Below, piece after piece: positions 18,740 to 29,478 of a DNA stretch of 64,000 bases. The notes under the pieces are model-generated. The model did not search any database. It saw only the letters and a list, made by a program, of their open reading frames with translations, and was not told the origin of the DNA. How positions within the stretch are numbered: position 1 is the stretch's first letter; each line of letters opens with the position of its first letter. Where the stretch lies: contig NZ_JBITDV010000001.1 of the NCBI RefSeq assembly GCF_044454545.1, positions 930,001-994,000 of the forward strand, written 5' to 3'. Made by a program: the position numbers and the translations under genes. The stretch is from Cryptosporangium sp044454545 (GTDB taxonomy: Bacteria > Actinomycetota > Actinomycetes > Mycobacteriales > Cryptosporangiaceae).

Positions 18740-19723
18740 TCAGAGCGCGGCCTCGACCTCTTCGCGGGTGCGGGCCGGGTCGGGAACGGCCGGAGCGGTC
18801 GTGGCGACCGGAGCCGCCGTCCCGGACGCCGTCCGCGCCTGCGCCTCACGGAACTCGCGCAGCGGGGTGTAGATCCCGTTGACCGCCGACTTGAGCACCC
18901 GGCGCTTCCACCGCAGCGACACCGGGTTCGGACGCTGGTAGAGCGCCAGTTTCTGGGCCCACCCCGGCAGCATGTCGCGGGCCGCCCAGTCGAGGAACGC
19001 ACTGCCGGGCTGCCACGGCGGTACCCCGTTCCCACGCAGGTTCGGCCCGGTGCCGAAGGCTTTGATCGGCGTGACCGCGAGCTTCGGCAGGTACGACTCG
19101 AGACAGTCCGCGACCTCCTTCTTCGTGCGCGGCAGGCCGGTGCCGCCCAGCGCCTCGCCGACCCGGACGAACTCGGCGTAGTACTCGTCGATGTCGGGCA
19201 GCGGCGCGGAGTGGTACCGCTCGTGCGCGGTCGCCAGCCCCCAGACGACCGTGGCGTAGTTCCAGCGCAGCCACTCAGGCTCGTCGGCGTCGTAGCGCAC
19301 ACCGTCCGGGCGGACGCCCTTCACCGTGTGGTGCATCGCCCGGACGGTCCTGGCCAGCCTCTCGGCGGTCTCGGTGGTGCCGTACGCGGTGCCGATGAAG
19401 AACGAGACCGAGTGCCCGAGCCGGACCGCGCCGCCCTCCGGATCGATGGCGCCGGTCGGCACGCCCGCGGCATCCCGGGCGACCAGGCGTGAGTGGTCGT
19501 AGCCCATCCAGCTGATGCTCGGGTCGAGCCCCTCGATATAGGCCGCGGCGACCAGGCCGAGGACCAGCGCCGGGGTGTGCGAGTGGACGTACCAGACCGC
19601 GCTGCCGGGCCCGAACCAGCCGGGATCTCCGACCGGCTCGCGGAACTCGAGGTGGCGGAAGAACTTCGTGCGGACGTCGGCGTCGAACGACCGCTCGAAA
19701 CGAGTCGCCAATCGGTTCGGCAT
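18740..19723 (-). CDS. MpaB-like oxygenase (DUF2236)
   Basis: This 327-residue protein is of the DUF2236 family, which includes heme-dependent latex-clearing protein and the fungal oxygenase MpaB. Characteristic blocks are GPGSAVWYVHSHTPALVLG, RLGHSVSFFIGTAYGT and WNYATVVWGLATAHERYH. Actinomycetes carry many paralogs of unknown substrate. The ATG at 19723 has GGAGG six bases upstream. It is divergent from a TetR gene across a long inverted repeat that overlaps its promoter, so it is very probably repressed by that TetR. It converges with the deacetylase gene. Confidence 0.85.
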   Translation of the reverse strand: MPNRLATRFERSFDADVRTKFFRHLEFREPVGDPGWFGPGSAVWYVHSHTPALVLGLVAAAYIEGLDPSISWMGYDHSRLVARDAAGVPTGAIDPEGGAVRLGHSVSFFIGTAYGTTETAERLARTVRAMHHTVKGVRPDGVRYDADEPEWLRWNYATVVWGLATAHERYHSAPLPDIDEYYAEFVRVGEALGGTGLPRTKKEVADCLESYLPKLAVTPIKAFGTGPNLRGNGVPPWQPGSAFLDWAARDMLPGWAQKLALYQRPNPVSLRWKRRVLKSAVNGIYTPLREFREAQARTASGTAAPVATTAPAVPDPARTREEVEAAL

Positions 19724-19734
19724 CTGCGACCTCC

Positions 19735-19789
19735 AGTCTGGATACGACCGTAGCCAGACTAAGCAGTTGGCTACGGCCGTGTCCAGACT
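19735..19789. promoter_or_regulatory. Double TetR operator between oxygenase and regulator
   Basis: Two 22-base arms, 19735-19756 and 19768-19789, are inverted copies with 20 of 22 positions matching, separated by 11 bases. Each arm begins or ends with the element AGTCTGGA/TCCAGACT. The left copy also contains its own dyad, GTCTGG followed 12 bases later by CCAGAC. This looks like two operators for the TetR protein encoded at 19805, covering the promoters of both divergent genes. Confidence 0.8.
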
Positions 19790-19804
19790 TGATAGGGTCG
19801 TCGG

Positions 19805-20413
19805 ATGACCCGATGGGCGGGCGTCCCCGCCGGCCAGCGCAGGGACGGGCGCCGCGAGATGCTCGTCCGGGCCGGGTACCGGCTGTTCGGCGACGAGGGC
19901 GAGGCGGCGCTCACCGTCCGGGCCGTGTGCCGCGAGGCCGAGCTGCACACCCGGTACTTCTACGAGAGCTTCGCCGACACGACCGAGCTGCTCGGCGCGA
20001 TCTACGACGAACAGGCGGCCGCGCTCGGCGCCACGCTGGCCGAGGCGGTGGAGACCGCGTCACCCGACGCGGCCGCGCGCACGCGCGCGGGCGTCCGCAG
20101 CGTCCTGCAGCTCATCAGCGACGATCCGCGCCGGGGCCGGGTCTTGTTCGCGGACGCTCCGTCGCTGGGCGCCCGCCGCCGGGCCGCGGAGCAGAGCCTG
20201 CTCGACGGCCTGGTCGCGAGGAGCGGAAACCCCCGTCTCCCGACCCTGGTGGCAGCCACCCTGTTCACCGGCGCGATGACCGAACTCGCCCGCCAGTGGG
20301 CCGACGGCCGGCTGGGCTCCGACCTCGACGCGGTCGTCGACACCGCGGTGGAACTCGCCCTGGCCCTCCAGACCCGCGCCGCCCGCCGGCTCCGGGAGGG
20401 CGCGTCGAGGTGA
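19805..20413 (+). CDS. TetR family regulator of the adjacent oxygenase
   Basis: This 202-residue repressor has the N-terminal helix-turn-helix (LTVRAVCREAELHTRYFYESF) after GYRLFGDEGEAA. The C-terminal half is a divergent ligand domain with QWADGRLG. The ATG at 19805 lies 16 bases after the end of the double operator, so autoregulation is likely. It is divergent from the MpaB-like oxygenase gene. The ligand is probably the substrate or product of that oxygenase, which is unknown. Confidence 0.88.
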   Translation: MTRWAGVPAGQRRDGRREMLVRAGYRLFGDEGEAALTVRAVCREAELHTRYFYESFADTTELLGAIYDEQAAALGATLAEAVETASPDAAARTRAGVRSVLQLISDDPRRGRVLFADAPSLGARRRAAEQSLLDGLVARSGNPRLPTLVAATLFTGAMTELARQWADGRLGSDLDAVVDTAVELALALQTRAARRLREGASR

Positions 20414-20425
20414 CGTGCGGCCGGA

Positions 20426-21373
20426 TCAGCCGAACGTGAACGCGTAGGCCTCGGCGCCGGGGGCGTCGAACGTGATCTCGAGCGTGCGCTCGCGGACCTC
20501 GCCCGGGGCTCGGAGCAACTGGTAGAGACGGCCCTCGCGCAGGACGCCGGCCCCGGCGGCGTCGACGTCGGCGCCGGCCGACGCCCCGGGCGCCTCGCCG
20601 TCGACGCGCACGCGGAACGGGATCGGCTCACCGGTGCCGTCGAGCACGACGTGCGCGTCGCGCGCGGAGTAGCGGAACGCGAGGCTCCCGCCCGGCCGGA
20701 CCAGCGCGACCCGCTCGCGGCCGAACGTCCACTCACCGGCCAGCGCCCAGTGGTTCGCCCGGAGCCGCTCCGGGAGCCGGTAGACGCTCGGCTCCGTCCC
20801 GGCCTCCCCGGGTGACGCGAACCGCTCACCGCGCGCGTACCCGAGGTAGGTCTCCGGCGTCCCCAGGTGACGCCAGTCGGCCGCCGCCTCCACGCCGGCA
20901 CCGGCGACCGCGGGCGTCACCGGCGCCCGGCTCACGTGCAGCAGCCGCTGGAGCACGCGCTCGGACTCCTCGTACCGGCCCTCACCGAAGTGCTCGTCGG
21001 CCAGGACGCCGTCGCGCCCGGCAAAGTACAGCGCGGGCCAGTACCGGTTGCCGAACGCCTCCCAGATCGCGTAGTCGTTGTCGACCGCGACCGGGTAGCC
21101 GATGCCGCGGGCGGCGACCGCCCGCCGGACGCCCTCGACCTCGTGCTCGAACGAGAACTCCGGCGTGTGCACGCCCAGCACCACCAGGCCGTCGTCCCGG
21201 TACGCCTGCGCCCAGGCTCGCACGTACGGCTCCTGCCGCAGCCAGTTGATGCAGGTGAGCGTCCAGAAATGGACGAGGACGACGCGGCCGCGGAGCTCGG
21301 CGGGCGCCAGCGGCTCGGAGTTGATCCACGCCGACGCCCCGTCGAGCCGCGGTAACGGCACGCGATCCGGCAT
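20426..21373 (-). CDS. Redoxin-domain protein with an altered CxxC motif
   Basis: This 315-residue protein has an N-terminal TlpA/AhpC-type thioredoxin fold (LRGRVVLVHFWTLTCINWLRQE) resembling the C-terminal part of DipZ. In DipZ-like proteins this motif is usually CxNC; here Cys41 is kept but the resolving Cys is Trp44. The C-terminal domain (WTFGRERVALVRPGGSLAFRYSARDAHVVLDG) is the beta-sandwich that follows redoxin in DipZ. No signal peptide or transmembrane segment is seen, so it is probably cytosolic. It may be a one-cysteine peroxidase-like or non-catalytic protein. Confidence 0.82.
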   Translation of the reverse strand: MPDRVPLPRLDGASAWINSEPLAPAELRGRVVLVHFWTLTCINWLRQEPYVRAWAQAYRDDGLVVLGVHTPEFSFEHEVEGVRRAVAARGIGYPVAVDNDYAIWEAFGNRYWPALYFAGRDGVLADEHFGEGRYEESERVLQRLLHVSRAPVTPAVAGAGVEAAADWRHLGTPETYLGYARGERFASPGEAGTEPSVYRLPERLRANHWALAGEWTFGRERVALVRPGGSLAFRYSARDAHVVLDGTGEPIPFRVRVDGEAPGASAGADVDAAGAGVLREGRLYQLLRAPGEVRERTLEITFDAPGAEAYAFTFG

Positions 21374-21447
21374 GGGCTCACCGTAGCCGTTCCCACTCGG
21401 CCCGGTCGTCCATTCATCTGGGCTCGCCGCCCGCCGATATAGCCGAC

Positions 21448-23676
21448 GTGAGGCAACACCGGGCCGTCGTCGCGGTGATCGTGGTCACCCTGGCCGGCCA
21501 GGTCGCCGGCCTGGCTGATCGTGCCCTGCACGACTCCGTGTTCGGTCTCTCGCTGGTCGCCCTGGACGGGCTCGGGCTGCTCTACAGCGTCCGGGCGGCC
21601 CTCCGATCGGCCGCCCGGACGACGTGGGCGCTGGTCGCGGCCGGCCGGGGCCTCTCGCTGCTCTCCACGGTGCTGTTCACGGTCGACGCGGTCAGGCCCG
21701 GGCTCGTCTGGTGGTATCTGGCCGTCGTGCCCGGCCTGGCGGTGTTCGCGGCGCTCTCGACCGCCTGTCTCAACGTGACGACCGAGCGGCTCGACCGCCG
21801 CCACCGCTGGGCCTTCCTCGCGGAGGCGACCACGGTCCTGAGCAGCGCATTCATCGTCGCCTGGTACTACGTGCTGCACCCGGCACTGCACGACAGGCAC
21901 TCCGGGCACTGGCTGTTCGACCTCGGCTACCCGCTCGGGAACCTGCTGCTGCTGGCCGCGGTGTTCGCGGTACTGCTCCGGGGCGCGGTCGCCCACCTCA
22001 CCCGGCCACTCGCGCTGCTGCTGGGCGGGATGCTGCTGTACGCGGTCGGCGACATCGCGTTCTCCGCCGTCCGCATCCACGGCCAGCAGGCGACGGACGA
22101 CGCGGCCGCTTCCGGCGCACTGGTGCTCGCGTCGCTGCTGATGACGATCGGCGCGATGGAGGAGCGGAAGACCACCCCGCGCCGGGGGTCCGGCCGGATG
22201 CCCGCCTGGTCCACCCACCTGCCGTACGCGGCGGTGGTGGTCGGTAACGTGATGATGCTGGTCGCGACGATCCGCGAGAACGACTTCCTGCTCTGGGGCG
22301 GGCTGGTCATGGGCCAGACCGTGATGACCAGCGCGCTGGCCGTCCGGCAGCTGATCAGCCTCCGCGAGAGCAGCGCGCGCAACGTCACCGACCCGCTGAC
22401 CGGCCTGGCCAACCTCACCGGCCTGCGCCAGGCGACCGAACGGGCGGTGCAGCGCCGCGAGCCGATCGCGCTGCTCCTGCTCGACCTGGACGGCTTCAAG
22501 CAGATCAACGACCGGTACGGCCACGAGGTCGGCAACACCGTGCTGGTCGCGTTCGCCCGGACGCTGCGCCAGGCGATCCGCGCCGGCGACACCGCGGCCC
22601 GCGTCGGCGGGGACGAGTTCGTCATCCTGCAAACCGGCGTCAGCACCGAGAGCCAGGCCGTCGCCCTGGCCGAGCGAGTGCTGTCCGCGCTCGCGGACAC
22701 CCGGATCCGCGAGGGCGAGGACCTGATCACGATCCGCACCAGCATCGGGCTCGCCGTCCGCGACGGCGACGACAGCCCGCAGGACCTGCAGCACAAGGCC
22801 GACCTGGCGATGTACGAGTCGAAGCGGGCCGGGGCGCACGGCTGGAAGGCGTACGAGCCGTCGATGACCGACCGGCGCAACCGGGATGCGCTGCTCGCCG
22901 CCGAGCTGGACGGCGCCTGCGCGGCCGGGGAGCTCTCGGTCCTCTACCAGCCGCTGGTGGACCTCACCACCGGCCTCCCGATCGCGGCCGAGACGCTGCT
23001 GCGCTGGCACAGCCCGGCGCTCGGCACGGTTTCGCCGACCGAGTTCATCCCGGTCGCCGAGCGCAGCGGCGCCATCCACGAGATCGGCCGCTGGATCCTC
23101 GAACAGGCCTGCGGTCAGGTCCGCCGCTGGGCCGACGCCGGGCACGGGCAGACCGTCTACGTCACGGTCAACGTGTCACCGCGCCAGCTCGAGGATCCGT
23201 CGTTCATCGACGACGTGCTGGCGATCGTGCAGCGCAGCGAGTTGCCGCCGGACAGGCTCGTCCTGGAGATCACCGAGACCGCGATCGTCGACGAGCGGAC
23301 CGCGATCCCGGTGCTCACCCAACTGCGCAGCCGGGGCGTCCGGATCGCGATCGACGACTTCGGTACCGGGTACTCCGCGCTGCACTACCTGACCCGGCTG
23401 CCGGTCGACATCCTCAAGATCGACCGGTCGTTCGTCGGGCAGCTCAACGGCACCCGGCACGGCGCCGCGGTGACCGAGGCGATCATCCGGCTGGGTCAGA
23501 TCCTCGGGTTCTCGATCGTCGCCGAGGGCATCGAGACCGCCGCGCAGGCCACCGAGCTGCAGGCGCTCGGATGCACGATCGGTCAGGGGTACCTGTTCGC
23601 GCGGCCGAGCGAGGCCTCCGAGCTGGACGCGATGATCCTGGCCGCGCCCCGCCGGGAGTCACCCGCCCGAACGTGA
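21448..23676 (+). CDS. Membrane GGDEF-EAL protein (cyclic-di-GMP turnover)
   Basis: This 742-residue signalling protein has about eight N-terminal hydrophobic segments (residues 1-305), then a diguanylate cyclase domain with an intact GGDEF motif (387-391, in ARVGGDEFVIL). A C-terminal phosphodiesterase domain follows. The EAL motif is ETL (515-517), keeping the metal-binding Glu; other catalytic blocks (LEITETAIVDE, IDDFGTGYSALHYL, LKIDRSF) are intact, so both activities are possible. The start is a GTG at 21448. The membrane region suggests sensing of a membrane or extracellular signal. It overlaps the next gene by 18 bp, convergently. Confidence 0.93.
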   Translation: MRQHRAVVAVIVVTLAGQVAGLADRALHDSVFGLSLVALDGLGLLYSVRAALRSAARTTWALVAAGRGLSLLSTVLFTVDAVRPGLVWWYLAVVPGLAVFAALSTACLNVTTERLDRRHRWAFLAEATTVLSSAFIVAWYYVLHPALHDRHSGHWLFDLGYPLGNLLLLAAVFAVLLRGAVAHLTRPLALLLGGMLLYAVGDIAFSAVRIHGQQATDDAAASGALVLASLLMTIGAMEERKTTPRRGSGRMPAWSTHLPYAAVVVGNVMMLVATIRENDFLLWGGLVMGQTVMTSALAVRQLISLRESSARNVTDPLTGLANLTGLRQATERAVQRREPIALLLLDLDGFKQINDRYGHEVGNTVLVAFARTLRQAIRAGDTAARVGGDEFVILQTGVSTESQAVALAERVLSALADTRIREGEDLITIRTSIGLAVRDGDDSPQDLQHKADLAMYESKRAGAHGWKAYEPSMTDRRNRDALLAAELDGACAAGELSVLYQPLVDLTTGLPIAAETLLRWHSPALGTVSPTEFIPVAERSGAIHEIGRWILEQACGQVRRWADAGHGQTVYVTVNVSPRQLEDPSFIDDVLAIVQRSELPPDRLVLEITETAIVDERTAIPVLTQLRSRGVRIAIDDFGTGYSALHYLTRLPVDILKIDRSFVGQLNGTRHGAAVTEAIIRLGQILGFSIVAEGIETAAQATELQALGCTIGQGYLFARPSEASELDAMILAAPRRESPART

Positions 23677-23958
23677 CTCGACGTGGATCCGGATCCGGCC
23701 GGCGGCGTCGAGGAAGCCCCGCTGCGTCGCGTAGGCGATCATCTGGTCGAATCCGGCGCGCCAGCCGGTCTCGGCCGCGACCGGGCCGGCCATCGTGGCC
23801 AGCGTCTCCGCCGGGACGACGAGGTGGTCGGGGTCGATCCACTCCCCCACCCGTGCGGCGGCCACCTCGGCGCCGGGGCCTTCCAGGATCAGCGACAGCG
23901 TCGTGAAGTCCCGGGGAGCATCGAGCGAAACACCATTGGATGAAGCACGAACGAGCAC
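23659..23958 (-). CDS. Small conserved-looking protein of unknown function
   Basis: This 99-residue product is soluble, without a recognised domain: an N-terminal beta-rich part (DFTTLSLILEGPGAEV), then VGEWIDPDHLVVPAETL and a helix (GWRAGFDQMIAYATQRGFLD). The GTG at 23958 was chosen because AGGAG lies nine bases upstream; an ATG further up would place the ribosome site inside the gene. It stands alone between the GGDEF-EAL gene (convergent) and the AEC transporter gene (same strand, downstream). Codon use fits the rest of the window, so it is likely real. Confidence 0.6.
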   Translation of the reverse strand: MLVRASSNGVSLDAPRDFTTLSLILEGPGAEVAAARVGEWIDPDHLVVPAETLATMAGPVAAETGWRAGFDQMIAYATQRGFLDAAGRIRIHVESRSGG

Positions 23959-24009
23959 GGTGCGACACTCCTTCCACATTGAGCGGAAGAAGTATGGCAC
24001 TGGACGAAA

Positions 24010-24927
24010 TCAGCGGAGAAATGCCGTCGCCGCAATGATCACCACCGGCGCGAGGATCGTCGTGATCAGCACCGACTCCCGCGCAAGCCGCGGCGCCACG
24101 TCGTAGTGCGCGGCCCACACCGCGACGTTCTGCGCGGCCGGCAGCGCGGAGAGCACGACGGCCGCGTACGCGACCGGGCCCGGCTCGCCGAGCACCGGCC
24201 CGGCGAGCAGCCAGGCCAGCGCCGGCCGGCCCACCGCGGAGAGCAGCACGATCAGGGCCAGCGGCCCGCGGTCGCCGTGGCGTCCCGGCAGCGGGCTGCC
24301 GACCAGCGAGATCCCGAACGCCAGCAGAACCACAGGCACCGCGACCTGACCGAGGATCCGGACCGGCTCGGCGACCACGAACGGCACGTGCACGCCGGTG
24401 GCCGCGACCAGCAGCGCGAGCACGGTCGCGACCAGTACCGGGTTGGTCACCACCGCCCGGACGCGCTGCCGGACGCTCCCCCCGTTCGGCCCGCGCAGCT
24501 CCAGCACCGACATCGCCACCGGCGCCTGCACCGCGAGCTGCGCCAGGATCAGCGGTGCGACCAGGGCCGCGTTGCCCAGCACGTACGACGCGACCGGGAT
24601 GCCGAGGTTGCCGTAGTTGCCGAATCCGACGGCGATCGTCCCCATGACCTGGACCTCGCCGCGCCAGCGGCGCACGAGCGCCACCACGGCGAAGGCGATC
24701 ATCGCGGCCAGGCAGGTCACCATCGGGACGAGCGCGGCCGGTGCGGTGAGCAGCGACGGGTCGGCGTGCGTGACGGTCGTGAACAGCAGGCAGGGCGTCG
24801 TCACGGTGACCGCGAGCCGGGCCAGCACCAGCTGGGCGCCGGAGCCGAGCGTGGCGCGCCGGCCGAGGACGAAGCCGACCGCGATCAGCAGCCCGATCAC
24901 CGCGAATCCGGAGACGGCGCCGGTCAC
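24010..24927 (-). CDS. AEC family transporter (auxin efflux carrier-like)
   Basis: This 305-residue membrane protein has about ten hydrophobic segments and the AEC family layout of two five-helix halves. Diagnostic stretches are FGNYGNLGIPVASYVLG in the middle and VPVVLLAFGISLVG in the second half. Bacterial members export or import malonate, malate or other organic anions. The start is a GTG at 24927. It is a single gene downstream of the small unknown protein gene, with a weak ribosome site. The substrate is not predictable. Confidence 0.88.
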   Translation of the reverse strand: MTGAVSGFAVIGLLIAVGFVLGRRATLGSGAQLVLARLAVTVTTPCLLFTTVTHADPSLLTAPAALVPMVTCLAAMIAFAVVALVRRWRGEVQVMGTIAVGFGNYGNLGIPVASYVLGNAALVAPLILAQLAVQAPVAMSVLELRGPNGGSVRQRVRAVVTNPVLVATVLALLVAATGVHVPFVVAEPVRILGQVAVPVVLLAFGISLVGSPLPGRHGDRGPLALIVLLSAVGRPALAWLLAGPVLGEPGPVAYAAVVLSALPAAQNVAVWAAHYDVAPRLARESVLITTILAPVVIIAATAFLR

Positions 24928-25002
24928 TCTTGATCTACCCGAGGAGGCACGCCGAGGACGTTAAACCGCAAATCGAGCCCTACTGAGCCGGAGAGAGCCA
25001 GC

Positions 25003-25767
25003 TCACGTGCCCGGGCGACTCCCGCTGCCGCCGGGCACGATCGAGGAAACGCTGCGCCGCGGCCCGGCCGGCGTCCGGCTGAGGGGTGGACGCGGGGTGC
25101 GGCCGGGCGCCCGCCGGACCGTCTCGATCGCCGTCGCGATCCGGTCGCCGAGCGCGGTGTCGTCATCGGTGGGGTGGGACAGGCCGCCGAGGATGTCGCG
25201 GGCGAAGCGGCCGGCGATCTCCTCGACCGACTGCGGGCCGTCGGGCCGGTACCAGGTCCAGGCGTAGTTGCACATACCGAAGATCTGCAGCGCGGACATC
25301 CGCGGGTCCGTCGTGTGCAGCACCCCGCGCCGCACGCCGTCGCGCACGATCCCGACCACGATCTCGGTGTACCCGGTGCGCTGCTGCCGCACGTAGTCGT
25401 TCAGCTCGCCGTCGAAGTACCGGACCAGCTCCCGCAGGCACGCGAGGCTCGCCGCCCGGTCGTCGCGGTGGGCCGCCAGCAGCGCGTAGACCATCGCGAC
25501 CAGCCGCTCGACCGGGTCGCCGAGCTGGTCCAGGACGAACTCCGCCTCGGCGAACCGACGCCCGAAGTACGCGACGTGCAGCTCCCCGAGCAGGGCCTCC
25601 TTGCTGCGGAAATGGTGCACGATCGTGCCTTTGCTCAGCCCGAGTTCGGCGGCCACGTCGCCCAGGCTGGTGTCGGCGTAACCGCGCGCGGCCACGTGCT
25701 CGGCGAACACGTGCAGGATCGCGTCACGTGAGCTCGCGCGGGGGCTGCGTCCGGCCATGAGAGCCAT
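25003..25767 (-). CDS. TetR family regulator of the acyl-CoA carboxylase operon
   Basis: This 254-residue TetR protein has the helix-turn-helix DTSLGDVAAELGLSKGTIVHHFRSKEALL. The C-terminal domain (FGMCNYAWTWYRPDGPQSVEEIA) is typical of regulators of acyl-CoA metabolism. A second ATG nine bases downstream (MAGRSP) is an equally possible start. The C-terminal 35 residues are Pro/Arg/Ser-rich and probably disordered. The gene is divergent from the carboxylase pair, and a clear dyad lies between them, so repression lifted by an acyl-CoA is the likely mode. Confidence 0.88.
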   Translation of the reverse strand: MALMAGRSPRASSRDAILHVFAEHVAARGYADTSLGDVAAELGLSKGTIVHHFRSKEALLGELHVAYFGRRFAEAEFVLDQLGDPVERLVAMVYALLAAHRDDRAASLACLRELVRYFDGELNDYVRQQRTGYTEIVVGIVRDGVRRGVLHTTDPRMSALQIFGMCNYAWTWYRPDGPQSVEEIAGRFARDILGGLSHPTDDDTALGDRIATAIETVRRAPGRTPRPPLSRTPAGPRRSVSSIVPGGSGSRPGT

Positions 25768-25780
25768 TCTAGGGGTCTTG

Positions 25781-25800
25781 CTGACCGTACGGGCGGTCAG
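25781..25800. promoter_or_regulatory. TetR operator of the carboxylase operon
   Basis: CTGACCGTACGGGCGGTCAG has seven-base arms (CTGACCG and CGGTCAG) around a six-base spacer, in the 46 bases between the divergent TetR start (25767) and carboxylase start (25814). Its position next to both starts fits simultaneous repression and autoregulation. Confidence 0.7.
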
Positions 25801-25813
25801 TTACGGTCCGGGT

Positions 25814-27391
<1,578 letters not shown>

Positions 27392-27399
27392 GGGGCCTC

Positions 27400-29442
27400 A
27401 TGTTCTCCACCGTTCTGGTCGCGAACCGCGGGGAGATCGCCGTTCGCGTGCTGCGCACGCTCCGGCGGTTGGGGATCCGCTCGGTGGCGGTGTACTCCGA
27501 TGCCGATCTGGACGCTCCGCACGTGAGCGCCGCCGACGTCGCCGTCCGTCTCGGGCCGGCGCCGGCGGCGGAGTCGTACCTGTCGATTCCGGCGCTGATC
27601 GCGGCCGCGCGGGCGACCGGGGCGGCGGCGATCCACCCCGGCTACGGGTTCCTGTCGGAGAACACCGAGTTCGCGGCCGCGTGCGAGGCCGCCGGCCTCG
27701 TCTTCATCGGCCCCCCGGCGAGCGCGATCGACGCCATGGGCGACAAGATCCGGGCGAAGCAGACCGTCGCCAGGGCCGGCGTCCCGGTCGTGCCCGGTTC
27801 CGACGGCGCGGTCCCGTCGGCCGGGGCCGGTCGGAGCGGGTGGTCGGACGCGGAACTCTCGGCCGTCGCCGTCGAGATCGGTTTCCCGGTTCTCCTGAAG
27901 CCGTCCGCCGGGGGCGGGGGCAAGGGGATGCGGGAGGTGCATCGGGCCGCGGACCTCGCCGAGGCGCTGGCCAGCGCGCGGCGGGAGGCTCGGGGGTCGT
28001 TCGGGGACGACACGCTGCTGGTCGAGCGGCTCGTCACGACCCCGAGGCACATCGAGATCCAGGTACTGGCCGACCGGTACGGCAACGTCGTGCACCTCGG
28101 CGAGCGGGAGTGCTCGCTCCAGCGGCGGCACCAGAAGATCGTCGAAGAAGCACCTTCTCCCCTGCTGACGCAATCGCAGCGGGAGGCGATGGGCGCGGCC
28201 GCGTGCGACGCCGCCCGGGCCTGCGGATACGTCGGCGCCGGCACCGTGGAGTTCATCGTCGCCGGCGACCGCCCCGACGACTGGTTCTTCATGGAGATGA
28301 ACACGCGCCTCCAGGTCGAGCACCCGGTCACCGAGGAGGTCTACGGCGTCGACCTGGTCGAGTCGCAACTGCGGGTGGCGGCCGGCGAGAAGACGCCGTG
28401 GCCGAGTCCGCTGCGGCCGACCGGCCACGCCGTGGAGGTCCGCGTCTACGCGGAGGACCCGGCCGCCGGTTTCCTCCCCACCGGCGGCCGGATCCTCGCG
28501 CTGCGCGAGCCCGGCGGGGTCCGGGTGGATTCCGGGATCGCCGAGGGCGGCGTGGTCGGCTCGGACTACGACCCGATGCTGGCCAAGGTCATCGCGTACG
28601 GCGCCGACCGCGCGGAGGCGCTGCGCCGCCTGGACGCGGCGCTCGCCGAGACCGTGCTGCTCGGTCTCGGCACGAACATCGGATTCCTCCGGGCACTGCT
28701 GTCCGATCCGGACGTCCGGTCCGGCGACCTCGACACCGGCCTGGTCGGTCGACGCCTCGACGCGCTGACCGCGCAGGACCTGCCCCACGACGTCGTCGGA
28801 GTCGCGACCGGAGTGGCCCTCCTCGACTCGGAACCGGCCGACCCGGCCTCCGCCGATCCCTTCGACCTCCCCGGAGGCTGGCGCCTGGGCGACCGGGCCT
28901 GGACCACGCGCCGCTTCTCGGTCAGCGGCCACGACCCGGCCGAAGTCCGCTACCGGGGCCGCGCCGGGGGCGCCGAGATCACGATCGACGGCAGCGGTCC
29001 GATCCGGATCGCCACCGCCGGCGGCGGGCCGTCGGCCCCCGGCGGGCGCGCGGTGCGCCACACGCAAGACGGCGTGACCCGGGTCTACGCGGTCGCCCGG
29101 GACGAGTCCGGGGTGCTGTGGGTCGGGCGGGACGGGCTCACGTGGGCGCTGCGCGACCACGAGGCGCTCGACGCGACCGCGGCCGCGGCGTCCGGATCGG
29201 GCGGGCCGGTCCTCTCGCCGATGCCCGGCACCGTCACGGTCGTCGCCGTCACCGAGGGCGAGCAGGTCACCGCCGGTCAGACGCTGGCGGTCGTCGAGGC
29301 GATGAAGATGGAGCACGTGCTCACCGCGCCGGTCGACGGCACGGTCACCGATCTCCGGGCCCGCCCCGGCGCCACCGTCGCCAAGGACGCCCCGCTGATG
29401 ACGCTCGCGGCCACCGGACCGGCGGGCGAGGGCTCCGCGTAG
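27400..29442 (+). CDS. Acyl-CoA carboxylase alpha subunit (biotin carboxylase + biotin carrier)
   Basis: This 680-residue subunit carboxylates its own biotin with ATP and bicarbonate. The biotin carboxylase domain starts VLVANRGEIAVRVLRTLRRLG and contains the glycine-rich ATP loop SAGGGGKGM and EMNTRLQVEHPVTE. The biotin carrier domain at the end has EAMKMEH, with biotinyl Lys636. A Gly/Ser/Ala-rich insert (SDGAVPSAGAGRSGW) sits before the ATP-grasp loop. The ATG at 27400 follows GAGGGG. It is coupled to the beta subunit gene, so the enzyme is complete in this operon. Confidence 0.94.
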   Translation: MFSTVLVANRGEIAVRVLRTLRRLGIRSVAVYSDADLDAPHVSAADVAVRLGPAPAAESYLSIPALIAAARATGAAAIHPGYGFLSENTEFAAACEAAGLVFIGPPASAIDAMGDKIRAKQTVARAGVPVVPGSDGAVPSAGAGRSGWSDAELSAVAVEIGFPVLLKPSAGGGGKGMREVHRAADLAEALASARREARGSFGDDTLLVERLVTTPRHIEIQVLADRYGNVVHLGERECSLQRRHQKIVEEAPSPLLTQSQREAMGAAACDAARACGYVGAGTVEFIVAGDRPDDWFFMEMNTRLQVEHPVTEEVYGVDLVESQLRVAAGEKTPWPSPLRPTGHAVEVRVYAEDPAAGFLPTGGRILALREPGGVRVDSGIAEGGVVGSDYDPMLAKVIAYGADRAEALRRLDAALAETVLLGLGTNIGFLRALLSDPDVRSGDLDTGLVGRRLDALTAQDLPHDVVGVATGVALLDSEPADPASADPFDLPGGWRLGDRAWTTRRFSVSGHDPAEVRYRGRAGGAEITIDGSGPIRIATAGGGPSAPGGRAVRHTQDGVTRVYAVARDESGVLWVGRDGLTWALRDHEALDATAAAASGSGGPVLSPMPGTVTVVAVTEGEQVTAGQTLAVVEAMKMEHVLTAPVDGTVTDLRARPGATVAKDAPLMTLAATGPAGEGSA

Positions 29443-29478
29443 CAGTCGTCGCGCCGGGCGCGCCGGCCGGGCTGCCGG

